Part shown: piece after piece, positions 39,146 to 51,197 of the stretch
How positions within the stretch are numbered: position 1 is the stretch's first letter
How the letters are laid out: the number at the start of each line of letters is the position of its first letter
Origin: Epiperipatus broadwayi
Lineage: Eukaryota > Onychophora > Udeonychophora > Euonychophora > Peripatidae
Length of the DNA: 64,000 bases
Assembly (NCBI GenBank): GCA_028023455.1
Contig: JAQFVV010000018.1
Span: 7,533,274-7,597,273 of the forward strand
Direction: 5' to 3'
Program-made: the position numbers and the translations under genes
Notes under the pieces: generated by a model
Databases searched by the model: none
What the model was told of the DNA's origin: nothing
The model's input: the letters and a program-made list of their open reading frames with translations, nothing else

Positions 39146-39977
39146 CTTACTCCCTTTTTAGATATTATATTACTATTTCTATATCAGATGCACCAGACCT
39201 GCTCTCCATCCCTGAAGTAGTGTGTCCTCTGTCTAATTTTTCTATCTAGCCCTTTTCAACCCTATTCCTTAATCTCTTTCTTTATTTTTCACTGAGACGA
39301 TTAGTATTTCCTTGTTACTTTGCCTATCAAACCAAATATCAAACCAAAATATTAACTTATTCAAAATGAATCCACCAATTTCTAGCACTAGCTGTATTTT
39401 ATAATAGGCCCTTTTATGGGTAAAACTGTTCCACAAATATTAATCTCATAATCGCATACACATATATAAAATGGATCAAAAAAAATTCAGATGTATTGTT
39501 CAGATATATATATATCCGAGTTTATATAAAACATAGTCAATACAATGCTTTCTAAAGTTAATCACTCTCGATTATATCAAATTAAAAATTACGAAAGTTT
39601 TATTTATTCACTTTTATAAATGTCAAAAACAGTTAAATATTTAATATAATAAGAAGAATCTTAAACAGAAAATATAACTCGCATATATAATATTATTTCA
39701 CTGTGAATCAAACAACAAAATTTCCACAGACTGTTCAATACCTACACATATATACTAAAATATTAATTCGCATGTGATTTTAACCTAATTAATTTCAATA
39801 TAGATAAAGTAAAATTACCAGCAATAATTCATCTACACAAGCTATATTTTATAGCTCTTATACTGTATTTCTTTCCTTTTTTTTATAAAAAAAAACATAT
39901 AAAGCAAAACTCCATAGTAAACTGTCTTATCTAACTTATATTCTATCCCCCTCCCCTACTTTCCACTCTTCGAAAGC
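39146..39977 (-). other. gypsy element leader between primer site and gag
   Basis: AT-rich untranslated leader with no frame. It contains a short TA run near 39508 and A/T runs near 39880. Confidence 0.6.
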
Positions 39978-39995
39978 TCCTTCGTTGGTGCGCCA
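39978..39995 (-). promoter_or_regulatory. Primer-binding site of the gypsy element
   Basis: One base after the 5' LTR the coding strand reads TGGCGCACCAACGAAGGA. The TGG start and position are those of a tRNA primer site. The matching tRNA would end in GGTGCGCCA. I cannot assign its amino acid. Confidence 0.8.
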
Positions 39996-39996
39996 T

Positions 39997-41706
39997 TGTA
40001 ACGGTTTATACCCGGCGTAAACACGTATATATGTGGTATACGTTTATTATGTATTTCAAATCTAAGTTTCTGCTCTTTTTATTTAACGAAAATTATAATG
40101 CGAACACATATATATGTAGTTGGTTCTGCAATGTACTCTAATTACTCACCCAGCATATTTATGGACGTCAATTTGACTCCAAGCGCCAATCTTACTTACG
40201 AATAAATAAGAATTATGCTGGGAGAGGATGAGTATCTATTTCTGGTGATTAGAGATTATACCTCTGGCTAGCTCACTCAGGGGTAGTGGTCATTGACCAT
40301 GGGAAAGAGGTGGAAGGAACATATAAAATGCACATGGAGCGCATGAATGATTTGTTTTGCTTTTTTACTTTTGCTCTTAATGCTATTCTAAGAAATTAAC
40401 ACTAACACACACAACACACACAATTATATTTATAACACTACTTAATATTTATTAATACAACAAAATAATAAAAACTCAATAGAACCCCATAATTGAATAT
40501 TGGTTTGTGCTCAAATACTTAAATAACCCGCATGTAAATACACACTCGCATAAGTTCATAAATATAACACACAAAACATATATATCATAGCATGAAAAAT
40601 AATTGCAATCAGACATTGTCTATTTAGGCATATCTTTATACAGGGCATTATTTCAACTGTCTCTTTATTTACTTTTAACCCTTTTACACATTATTTTAAT
40701 AAGATGTGCTTTCATTCAAGAGGTTACTGTCATTTACGGAAATATTTGGATTACCTCCTTTATCTCACCCGGGTGTAGATTACTGGTAATTTTCCACTGG
40801 CTTCATGATGCACTGTTATGAATAAATGATTTCTTTCTTTGGTAGAATTCCGTAAGGCAATCAATATCATCCAGTGAATGCTGTTCTTTTCACAGCTTTA
40901 GGAAGGGCTTCACTCCTATATTGACAGTGACGATAGTATCTCCACAGGATGGATGGAATAGCCCGGCCCATTCTGTTCTTCTACCCCAGCCTGTTCATGA
41001 TTTTTAGATATATAAATTTTTTTTTTCTTTTACTAATTTTTCTATGATACTGCTCGTGGCAGTCACAGTTCTAGAAGTCTTCAAAGTTCAACTTTCCAAC
41101 TTCAATTAATCACGCTATTGTTCTCTTCTTTTTTTAAAATTAAACCACATGGTTTGCAAAATGAAAATCTTTTCAATAACTTTTCTTTTCTTTGTTTTTT
41201 TTTTATCTATGCTCAGGAATTTCAATTTTACCTTGAGATCTACACTCGACCGTTCATTGTCTTTTATTTTTAACATTTTATTTTATTATTTAAAATAGCT
41301 TTGTCTCGAGATAGCAATCTGCAACTTTTCGGGTCCTTTCTTTGTAATTAATTTATCTTTTATAATTTGTAAAATCCTTCCTTTAGTCGACCATCTTGGA
41401 ATATTTCTTTTTAAATTAAAATAGCTTTATTCCTTTTATGAAACTATTACATTTACTCATGCATGAAGCAATATAAACATGCGTATAAATAAATATCAGA
41501 GCACAAATCATATAATCCCTCTTATGTTTCAATCTGTTTTTTTATTTTCTTATTTAAAATATATATATATATATATACCCACATACAAGACCACAACGAG
41601 AAAGAAAAATAACAATTTACTTAATATTACACTTGATTTAATTATATGTGTATGCTCAGTGGTATCGCCTATGACTTAGAACAGGGTTTGAACTGAGCCC
41701 TGTTAT
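39997..41706 (-). repeat. 5' LTR of the gypsy element
   Basis: About 1,710 bp, beginning TGTAACGG and ending CCTGTTAT on the plus strand. In the first ~235 aligned bases I count about 15 differences from the other LTR, all but one transitions. It carries its own length of the internal TA run (41560-41578). Confidence 0.93.
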
Positions 41707-43722
41707 TATATATATTGTGACCATCTGAATGGGCACAAGGAATTGAGATGTTTTGTATCTGCATTGAATAGTTATATTATCTTAAAAAAAATAGCCTTAG
41801 ATTTTTAAAATTTTTTGCTGGAAATTGTTTAAAGCTTAGATATGAGTTGCTTCTGCAGTTGATAGATCACTTTATAAGTATTCATTATTATTATTGTGGT
41901 TAGTGAAGTATTTAATGCCAGAGAGAGGGGTTGTTATTATAGGAATTGGTATATTTGGGCAGGAAAATGCAAAGTTATTTTATGTTAGTGTAATATTTGT
42001 TGAATGGTTTCAAAATCCTTTAATCTTTAATACTTATCCTTTTGTCAACAATTAATAGCCATTTCAATTATATTTAGTTAAGATAGTTTAATATTTAGGT
42101 TGCAGTACATGTGTATACATGTATGATTCTGCATCATTTTCATTTCATTTTCATCTTTTAATAACAGCAAACAATAGTACATGTACAATAAAAACATTTA
42201 AAGTACAGTAATTACCTTAAATAATTTAACAAATATATATTTCTTTCCAATGATTAATATATAGTTGAATCAATGAATTATTTTACAAATTAAATAAATT
42301 ATTAATTATTTTTGTTTAATAGTTAATGAATATTCATTTTTCTTTCAAGTTTGTAAAAGCTATTTATTTTATTATTTTTTTTTGTCTTGATTCAATCAGA
42401 ATTTTTTTTTTAGAAAAGATTTTTTTTTTTGAATATGTAATTAGCTTAGATAGAAAAGAAGTGTGGGGGTAACCTTGTGAAGGGAAATGACCTTTTTGCT
42501 AAAGAGAGCTATTTAACAAAGATCTCCAGTAAAAAATTAGCTTATTCTGTATTGTAATTGTAGGCAGTAAACAGTGGCTCATTATTGTGAAAACTAAAGC
42601 CAGTTGCTGAAGTCAAATTGATTTTAAAAAAGACTTTGGAGTAAATCTTCGAAAGGATCTTAAGAAATTTATTATGGGAAAATTTAACTAAGGTGCAATT
42701 CTAAATTTTAGAAAGGTACATAGTTTACTTTGCTCTCCTTGATTTAAAGATTTTGAATTAACCACTTCATAACTAGAGCTTTCTTTTAAAAATGTATGTT
42801 GATAACATCCAGTCTCCATTACTTCATTTAATTGTCATTTTAAATAAGAATAAATTGCATGAATATTATTGTTGTATCACTAACCAACGTGTGTCTTTTA
42901 ATATATCTGGAAAACGCATGCAGAACTATTTTACAGAATATATTTTAATTCTTCACTATTTTTTGTGTTATGTTTTTGTGAGGATTAAACATAAAATTAA
43001 GGATATGCATATTTTGATAAATCATGCCATGTTTAAATTCACCATAAAGAGATAACAGTATTTGTTTATCTGGTATTTCTGGAAATAATACCCATTTTAA
43101 ATGAAGGAAATAAAATGTGAGTTACTTCAAATTAAGTATTTGCTTAAATCGAATGGAAGGATAGAAATGCTGGTAATTTTTGTTCTCTTCGATAAAGATG
43201 GAATATAAAACAAAGTATTATTAATTGTGGAATTACTAAGGAATCATGGTATTTTAATTGACAGTATTTAAGAATAAACCAGGCATATAATAGACTATAA
43301 AGTGTCAAATGCTATTCAAGAAACTACTAATAATAATTGCGTATTTAATCTAGAACTACAACGGAGAATGTCTTATATTTTCAGTATAATAGAAGAGAAA
43401 TTGATTGCTTATGTATGATATAGTAACTCAAATAACTTTGTTATGAACATTGGAGATTCTAGGTCATATTTAAGTTATGATTACATTTTAAATTATCATG
43501 CAGAAGTTTATTTTAATTTAAATTCAGTTTGGAATGTGTCCCATATTGTTTCATAAACCTGGAGCAGAGCTTTGCAAGTGAACTTTTATTTTAAGTTACA
43601 AAACAAATAACTTTTGTTTCTTTATTTTTTTTATTGCTTGTCATTATTAATGTATATTATTGACAGATAGGCTTACTTATTATTATGTTTTATTTATAAT
43701 TTGGGTTATTTTGACCTTCAAG
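41707..43722. other. AT-rich DNA, no firm gene
   Basis: No gene is firmly supported. At 42600-42700 two plus-strand frames read somewhat protein-like (FKKDFGVNLRKDLKKFI) but contain stops and match nothing I know. The 87-codon frame at 42792-43055 has no motif. Confidence 0.45.
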
Positions 43723-43805
43723 ATCGTCTCCGAAGCATATCCAAATGAGGAATACGCTGGTAAAATTGATTGTGTACAAATAGGTCTTATTGTTCTTTTA
43801 CAAAG
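43723..43805 (+). CDS. Candidate internal exon of an unidentified host gene
   Basis: The 83-bp segment has an acceptor-like ...TTTTGACCTTCAAG before it and a good donor, AAAG|GTAAAAG, after it. It is open in one frame, reading IVSEAYPNEEYAG then KIDCVQIGLIVLLQ. Codon use and the mix of residues are more protein-like than the surrounding AT-rich frames. No other exon of the same gene was identified, and I do not recognise the protein. It may be chance. Confidence 0.3.
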
Positions 43806-44381
43806 GTAAAAGAAAGAAATATTTTTATAATAATATATTATTAGAGAGGTTTATATTTATTTTGTATACTTTATTATCTCAAAGTGAGAATTTTGTTCTT
43901 TTTTTAAATCAATGTATGATAGAAATAGTTTACTAGATATGAAAGAAAGTTCATTCGTAATAATTATAACCATTAAATTTTAAAAGTAACCTAAAGTTTA
44001 TTCTGAATTAAAAGTTATACCTTAATGCAATATTTAATTACCATGTTGCTTGCATAGTGTGTAATTTAGAGTTAATTTTATATATACTTTTATTCGCGGG
44101 TGTGTGTCTGTTTTGCACAATTATGACATTTGTTTGATAAAGTTCAGTTTGTGAATATTTTATGTATAAATTTCAGATGTTGTCATATTCTACTGAGTTG
44201 AATGGATTGGTATGTAATCTGTATGTATTTATCTGCCAGCGTGTATTTATAATGTTCGATATTTAGAAAAGCTTTGAGAATGGAAAGAAATCTGATTGCT
44301 TTATAATGTTTGTAGGGATAAAAGATTTTGCTTATTTAGTATATGTTTTTTCATGAGTAAAGCCTAGTTTATATTATATGT
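43806..44381. other. AT-rich DNA, no gene seen
   Basis: Nothing supportable. Confidence 0.5.
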
Positions 44382-44602
44382 GTATGATTAAATGATATTT
44401 TTTGAAGTTAAGTGATGTTTTCTTAGAGCCCTGGTGATGAGGAAGAAGTCCCCACCAATAGCATATTTAGAAGTAGGTGAGTTATTGTTGAAGTATGATT
44501 AAATGATATTTAGGAAGTTATGTGATGTTTTCTTATATTTTGGTGCTGAGGAAAGGTTCCCTACCAACAGTGTATTTAGAATCAGATGAATTATTGTAGA
44601 AT
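44382..44602. repeat. Diverged tandem duplication, 111-bp period
   Basis: GTATGATTAAATGATATTT at 44382 recurs at 44493. The following text (AAGTTATGTGATGTTTTCTTA, then GAGGAAAG..CCCTACCAA..GTATTTAGAA) matches with scattered changes, mostly substitutions. Confidence 0.85.
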
Positions 44603-44895
44603 ATTCAGTAAGAGTTTATCTGCTCCTCATGTAGAATTCCCTTATAACATATAGTATATATAATCATAAGAATATAGCTCTGTGTTAATTAATATGTGGC
44701 CAGATAAATTGTTGAATTAATTCTTGATGTAATATTAGTGTCTTATTTTATTGATGAATTATGACATTGTCCGAAATAAAATAATTGTATGATATTTTCT
44801 TAATGAATGGAGAGTTTATAGAAAAGATTATTTTCTATTATTGTTGCTTGACACATGCACACATACATGTAATATAAATAATATCGTGTATATAA

Positions 44896-45030
44896 AGTAT
44901 AGAGTTATTGAAATTAAAATGAGAAATAAATGTTTTTGAAAACATTACATTCATTTAAATAGAAGTATAAAGTTATTGAGATTAAAACGGGAAATAAATA
45001 TTTTAAAATACAGTGTATTTATTTAAATAA
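44896..45030. repeat. Diverged tandem duplication, 68-bp period
   Basis: AAGTATAGAGTTATTGAAATT (44896) corresponds to AAGTATAAAGTTATTGAGATT (44964). GAGAAATAAATG and its variant GGGAAATAAATA follow in both units. Confidence 0.8.
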
Positions 45031-46549
45031 AGGTTATAAATCATCAAATCATCAGAATGAACATGATTTTGTTGCTATGCATGAAAGGTATACTTAATTG
45101 AAAGTGATTATTTAGTCAATTAGAGAAAGTTGCTTTGTTGAGAGCCAAATATAATTAATTTGATTTATTTTATTAATCAATAGTAATATCCTGTCAAAAT
45201 TATTTTTTGTGCTAATAATATAACATGTTGTTTATTTAGTGTCATGTAGATGAAACATGTAGGCAAAGCATGTGTTTGAAGTCAGAATATTTAAGTTTTG
45301 TTGTTAATTTCCTTTGATAATAGGGATAATTTCAAACTGATGCTCAAAGTTTATTTGATAATTTAAAAATCTGTAGGACAAGTAGTCCAATTGTAAACAT
45401 CATGTTAAACCAAATTTATTTTAGTGTAATAAATGATTTGTTTTATTTATTTAAAATCTTAAAACTGTGTCTTGAGTTATTCTTGTATACATTCATGTTT
45501 TCCATTTCCATATCTCCACATTTCACACATCTATTATAAAATAGATATATTGTTTTATAACTATAATATCAAATTTGCTGGTATCTGACAATATTGTTTT
45601 CTTAATCCAAACATTATAATGAAACATTTGCCACTGGATAAATGTATTAGAAAGATTACCAAGTTAGTATATTTGTTAGATGATGATATGAGATTAAAAT
45701 ATCCTATTTCTGTCATTATATTATTATTGGAACACAGTAAAAATATTTTAGTCAATTTGTTTCATTACATTTTATCATACTTTAGAATTATAACTTATGG
45801 GCCAATGTAGTTTATTTAATTCAACTGTGTTTGTTAAATTCCCTGAGATCTTATTGTTTATTTCTTGATTGGCATTAAAGTAGATGTTTAGATTATGATA
45901 TGCCCAGTCATAGAATTGTTTAGTAATATAATTATAGCAGGCTGATATATGTTGTACTTGGATGAAGGACGAAATTAAGTTGAAATAATACTTTAATAGA
46001 TTGTACAAATAAACATTATGATTCTTTATCATACAATTAATTAATAAAAATGATTTACATCATAGTTAATGTTTTGTAATATTTCTTCTTTCATTTACTT
46101 ATAATCATATATCTTATGAACTTCCTATAGCCTCCCACTGAGCTGAGCTGAACATAGACTTAATTGAAGAGTCTCAATAATAGTTTTGTATTATATATCT
46201 TGTTATATTGTTCTATTCATTAATAGAACTGGCACCTGGGCATTTCACTCATGTAATGTATATGAGTGGTGTTGGGAGTGTAGGTTATAATATATATATA
46301 TATATATATATCGAACCCGTTTGTTACAATATATATATATATATATATTCTTCAGGTAATCAAGCGGTAATTGATGACTATCACTCAATTTATTAAATCT
46401 ACCTAATAATCCTGATTTTCATCCAGATTTCATATTACTACTAATTTTTCCATTTGTATTAATCACAACATTACAATTATTGAATAGATCTATACATTCG
46501 GATATTGTTCTAATAAGAATGTAGACTCATCTCTTAATTTTGTTAAAAG
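45031..46549. other. AT-rich DNA, no gene seen
   Basis: Two near-adjacent TA runs at about 46291-46310 and 46330-46347 are separated by TCGAACCCGTTTGTTACAA. Open frames on both strands around 45561-46032 are chance. Confidence 0.45.
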
Positions 46550-48300
46550 GAAAGGCAATATTATTATTAATTTATCTAATATAATACTTAGAATATTCAC
46601 TATTAAATAAGAGTATATCTTTTTGACCAACAGTCCAATCATATTAGCAAATGAATTAATTTAAAATACAAAAGAACATAGACAATTTTTCTAAACAACT
46701 CTGATTAAAAGAAGTGTTTGGAAATAAAATGCAATACCATTAATAAAATGCATCTGATTAAAGACCTCTACTTCAGGGAAACATTGTACTTGATACATAT
46801 ACTGATAATATCTATCAGAATATTATTAAAGCATTTAGACTTAAGCTTAATAAACATAAAAACAATTTAGCATTAAATAAAAAATAAACTTAAATAACTT
46901 GGAAAAAAGAGAACATTATCATAAAAGCTTCTAATAAAAGAGGAACAATAGTAATCATGAATAAAGATGACATAAAAAATACATACTTCTTTTAAATAAC
47001 AAAAATTTCAATAACTTATAACACAATCTACAGTATATATTTTATTTAATAACACACTTTCCAGACTGAAAGGTGTAAAAATAAGAAGCCTCTTTGATAG
47101 GGATATAACTGATTGTTTATTGCTAATCAGAACTCACCACACTACATTACTTAATCAAAGTATAAAAAGAAATTATTTCACACTCAGCTGCCTACTATAT
47201 ATATACAATTTTAATGCACAAATCAGCGCATAACAGCAGAGCTTCTTCAAATTAAATCACAATTTATTATAAACTTAATATAAATTATAATACATAATAA
47301 ATAATGCCCGAGAGCTTTCAAGAGAACTTAGCTCTCATATAGTTCAATTAATTTACATATATCTGCATATATTTACACATAGCAACCTTGTTACGCTTAC
47401 TCTTTGTTACCCATGATTATGAGAGCTAAGTTCTCTTGAAAGCGCTCGGGCATTATTTATTATGTATTATAATTTATATTAAGTTTATAATAAATTGTGA
47501 TTTAATTTGAAGAAGCTCTGCTGTTATGCGCTGATTTGTGCATTAAAATTAATCAAAGTATATAATGCAAGCTTCTTAGGCAGGCATGTAGCAAGTATTA
47601 CTTATCCTAGAGAAAATATTACAGCATTTATTGATGGACTTACATACAATATTACACCATCATTCAGTTTGTATGTTAAAGAAACCATAAATTGATTTTT
47701 CAATTTTAGAAAACATCAAACCTCTACTACCAACTAAATATTTTTTGTAACTTAAATCATTATATCACTTTATACTAATATACACTTAAAAATAGAATTG
47801 ATGCTATTAAATCTGCTGTATAAAAAAGGAAAATAAGCATGTAACTAAATTATTAAACTAATATATTTAAGAAATAACTATTTCATTTTTAAAATTTTCA
47901 GATTATTTACAAAAACAAAATACTGCAATGGACACAAGAATATTATCAAATTAAGCCAATTTTTTTATGATCCAACTAGAATCCTCTATAATTAGAAATG
48001 CTATTTAATTTCTGGCTTAGATATATAAATGGCATCTTTATAATATGGCCAAATAATGAAGAGGAATTTCATATTTTCTTCAACTGCATAAATAATTTTA
48101 ATAAAAGTATACAATTTATAATAGTAGGTTTCTAAAACAGAAATCCATTTTTTTATGTTGAAATTATTTACAATAATAAAATTCTTAGAATTAATATATA
48201 TATAATCAGCCGAGAGACAGCCGAATATACATTTCATAGTAACTAGTAAAAGCATTTATAGGCAATTATTTCCTATAGTTATGTTTTAAAATTAGAATAA
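46550..48300 (+). pseudogene. Penelope-like reverse transcriptase relic, interrupted by a foldback insertion
   Basis: A decayed frame follows the order of Penelope-like reverse transcriptases. INLSNIIL near 46560 is the N-terminal NLS-x-x-L motif. NIIIKASNKRGTIVIMNKDD near 46912-46975 corresponds to I-x-x-ADKGgaivv. VASITYP and FIDGLTYNITPSF (47588-47690) match the RPIVS and downstream region. LYTNIH lies near 47775. Next come QKQNTAMDTR (QxxGTAMGT) and ANFFM, then RYINGIFIIW near 48020-48050, where the catalytic RYIDDIF has lost its second Asp. HSN..KHL..II closes it. Many stops and shifts are present. A GIY-YIG endonuclease was not seen. Part of the fingers region is displaced by the insertion at 47165-47550. 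Confidence 0.82.
47165..47550. mobile_element. Foldback insertion with 133-bp arms inside the Penelope relic
   Basis: Arms 47207-47339 and 47418-47550 are inverted copies with one mismatch in 133 bp, separated by a 78-bp spacer. A 14-bp direct repeat, TTAATCAAAGTATA, occurs at 47151-47164 and 47549-47562. It behaves as a target duplication, since removing the insert restores the Penelope reading. A 42-bp TA-containing segment lies between the left repeat and the left arm. No coding capacity exists. The 62-codon frame from 47507 runs out of the right arm and is not a gene. Class is uncertain: foldback or MITE-like. Confidence 0.88.
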
Positions 48301-49655
48301 TTTGCAGTGATGAAATATTTCAGCAAAATAACAAGATTTAGCACGATAAGTTTATAAATATGAAATATCATAAAACATTTGTAGATCAGGCAAAAGCGAT
48401 TACTTAAAATCTATTTTTCCTACCTACCTAAATTTATATATTAAAACGCAAAATACCTAAGGTTAGAATTGTCAAAACAAATAACGCAAAATACCTAAGG
48501 TTAGAATTGTCAAAACAAATGTTATTATTAATTTTATATCGGGGGGAAAGTATCTTTTATATGAGATAAAATATGTCTTATATGCAAATATACTAGTGTC
48601 ACAAAAATGGCCCAAAGCAATACATTAATAATTGTAAATGCTATATTCCAAATATGTGTTAAATTAGTAACGCAATAGATATTTAAACCTTAGTCTTCAT
48701 ATAAGAATATTTAACTATAGATTTGACATTTTGCATAAAAATGAGGATAGACCACGTCAATTTATCAGATCACTCAATTGATGATTGAAGAATAGTTATT
48801 TTATAAAACTTTTTTTTTTTTCAAAAAGAGAGAAGAAAACAAAAAGAAAGCTTTTTTATTTATAAATTTAAGATCTTACTATCCTTACGGTATGAACATA
48901 AGCCGTATTGCATCTTGAAGCGACTTAATTTTCTAAAGCTTTTTTATTCATTAATTTTTATTTATTATTTAATACATTAATCATTAATATATGTTATATC
49001 ACATTTGATATTTTATATAAATACACAATATTTTTTGTACATATGAGATTTTTTGTATACATATACTCTTTGTACACATTATATATATATATATATATAT
49101 ATAGTGTGCATTTTTATTTCTATATTAATTAGCAGTTGATTGGCTAAACTCTATAAAAATTAAGAATCTAAAGTTTTTTTTTACTTTATCAGATTTGGAA
49201 ATAATTTTTAATGTTTAATTTTTGAAGGATTTCATTTGATTGTATTTTCTGATGAAGTCAAATTCTCTGCTTAAAATATTACGAAAAGGCAATTATGTAA
49301 ATAAGATATTAAAGTTTGTATTTAAATATTTGTCAGTTATATAATTTATTGCAATAAAAAGCTAATAGGTTAATCAAAGTACCGAAGTATTATCTAAAAA
49401 TCTTTTATTATTTTACTTTTTATTGGTCTCAATAGAGACAAATAGGTATATAAATAGGTAGGTAGGAACATAAATGAATAAGTAGATTTATACTATATAT
49501 GAATATCCCAAAGGCTTTGTTAGATAAGTAATAATAAAATATTCCACTGTTGAACAAAAAAGAACTTCTACCTGGAAAAAAAAATAGCCAACTGAAAGTT
49601 CCCCCACTGGTTCTTTCAGCTGTTTGGAAGATAGCTATGCTAAAACACTAGGCCA
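48301..49655. other. AT-rich DNA between the two Penelope relics
   Basis: No gene is seen. It contains a perfect 38-bp tandem duplication (48445-48520) and a TA run at about 49079-49101. Confidence 0.5.
48445..48520. repeat. Perfect 38-bp tandem duplication
   Basis: AACGCAAAATACCTAAGG and the following bases at 48445-48482 are repeated exactly at 48483-48520. Confidence 0.93.
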
Positions 49656-49659
49656 CTAA

Positions 49660-50040
49660 CGTTTACCTAATATTAATCACATACTGCAGAATCACTATTT
49701 TTAAAGCAGATTTAATAGCCTTAATTCCATCATTATGAAGCGTATTGATATAAAGTGATGTAAAGTCTTAAGTTACTAAAAATATTTATTTGGTAATTGA
49801 AATTTGATGTTTTTTTTAAATTGAAAAACAAAATATACTTTAACATAAGACGTGAATGATGATGTGATATTGTATACGAACCCATCAAGATAACCAATGC
49901 TTACTATAATAAGCATACCTGGACATCTTGTTTTATGGACTTTGAGTAGAATGTAAAATGTACAAAAAATCATATATATCTCTATCTATGAGGCCTCTTG
50001 TTTTCGTATTTTTCAGGTTGGAAAGTATGTTATTAAATAA
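49660..50040 (-). pseudogene. Second Penelope-like reverse transcriptase relic, minus strand
   Basis: On the minus strand, ILLKVHKTRCPGMLIIVS (49960-49905) corresponds to the LPK-x-HK-x-x-PGRPIVS motif of Penelope-like elements. DGFVYNITSSFTSYVK follows, parallel to the first relic. After a frameshift, near 49760-49700, comes FTSLYINTLHNDGIKAI, matching the D-V-x-SLYTNIP-x-x-GI box. Only this ~130-residue piece survives. It is closely related to the copy at 46550-48300 but in opposite orientation. Confidence 0.78.
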
Positions 50041-50094
50041 CTTATTTACAATAGCTTATGTTATGAGATCATAGAAATTCTTGTCATTTAAAAG

Positions 50095-50330
50095 TAAAAC
50101 TTTATATTTTTATCCTTTATCAAATACATATATATATAAACAGACAACTAAATTAATAGAAATATAGATAAACAGACAGATAAAACTTTATATTTTTATC
50201 CTTTATCAAATATATATATATAAACAGACAGATAAATTAATAGAAATATAGATAAACAGACAGATAAATAGTTATAAAGATAGATATGTGAATAGGTAGA
50301 TAGATAGATAGATGGATAAACAGATAGATA
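50095..50330. repeat. 86-bp tandem duplication followed by GATA-type microsatellite
   Basis: TAAAACTTTATATTTTTATC at 50095 recurs at 50181, and the units match almost fully. The second unit grades into imperfect GATA/CAGA repeats around 50280-50330. Confidence 0.88.
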
Positions 50331-51101
50331 TACATACAAAATTGAAAGAGAAAAGAGATTATTGAAAATTATCATGGATCATCATCATTATTATTATAAT
50401 TAAATGTTATATAGTATAAACTTCTTGAGAATATATAAATAGCATTATGTTCATTTAGCTTTAATACAGCATTGATGCAATTTTAATCAGTTCTCATACA
50501 TCATCTTATAATCTTGCTTTACAATTCATATTAATAACAATTCATTAAGAAAAAAAATGTATAAAATACAATGAAATAAGATAGTTAAAAAATACAAAGG
50601 CGTTTCTTACAACATATTAAATTGAAGTGTAATATTCAGTATATATTTCAGAAAAATAAGGGAAGATATAACCAGTACATATACATTATATATGGCAAAT
50701 CTACACCTTTCATTTGTCAAACTCATATAATAGGACAAAAGTTAGTAAATCTTGAATTGATACTCAATAGCTGATTTATAAAACTATAGATCAGTCAAAT
50801 ACTAAATAAACTCACACAAAAGAAAAAAAATATTTTCCTTATAAATATATTTATCTTGTAAAATATACTTGATTTTTTTGTTTAGTTATTGATATGACAA
50901 ACTTAAAAGAAAAAATTAGAAGTGACACATAACCTTTAATTTTTTAATTGATTGATTATAAAAATTTGATCTAAAAAAGATCTCTGCATAAGATAAAATC
51001 TGTTAGAGGATTTTTATATCAAATGTATGTAACAATCATTGCTGGACATCTCTAGTTATTATCCCCCATAATTTTTATTTATTTCAATTGTTTATGCATC
51101 T
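50331..51101. other. AT-rich DNA, no gene seen
   Basis: Nothing supportable. Confidence 0.5.
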
Positions 51102-51109
51102 TAAATCAT

Positions 51110-51156
<47 letters not shown>

Positions 51157-51197
51157 ATGATTTAACATAGTATATATATATATATATATATATATAT
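51102..51197. repeat. 12-bp inverted repeat around a (TA)n tract, plus a second TA tract
   Basis: TAAATCATCAAT at 51102-51113 is inverted at 51153-51164, with about 40 bp of TA repeat between. A second TA run follows at about 51171-51197. The palindromic context favours cruciform formation. Confidence 0.9.

Larger units (their letters stand above)
33615..41706 (-). mobile_element. Ty3/gypsy LTR retrotransposon, full length, coding-dead
   Basis: The 8.1-kb element has two ~1.7-kb LTRs. On the minus strand it carries a primer-binding site, gag, aspartic protease, reverse transcriptase, RNase H, integrase and a polypurine tract, in that order. Integrase after reverse transcriptase places it in Ty3/gypsy. 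No envelope gene or chromodomain is seen. Every domain carries stops or frameshifts, so it is not autonomous. It sits in a TA tract: left flank ATATATAT, right flank TATATATAT. A short target duplication is likely but cannot be delimited. Frames of 65-72 codons shared by both LTRs on the plus strand have no coding support. Confidence 0.95.

Noticed and set aside
34212-40821. Near-identical 65-72-codon frames at 34212-34409 and 40603-40821 as conserved small genes
   Set aside because: They lie at the same position in the two LTRs, so their similarity is just LTR similarity. No domain or codon pattern supports coding.
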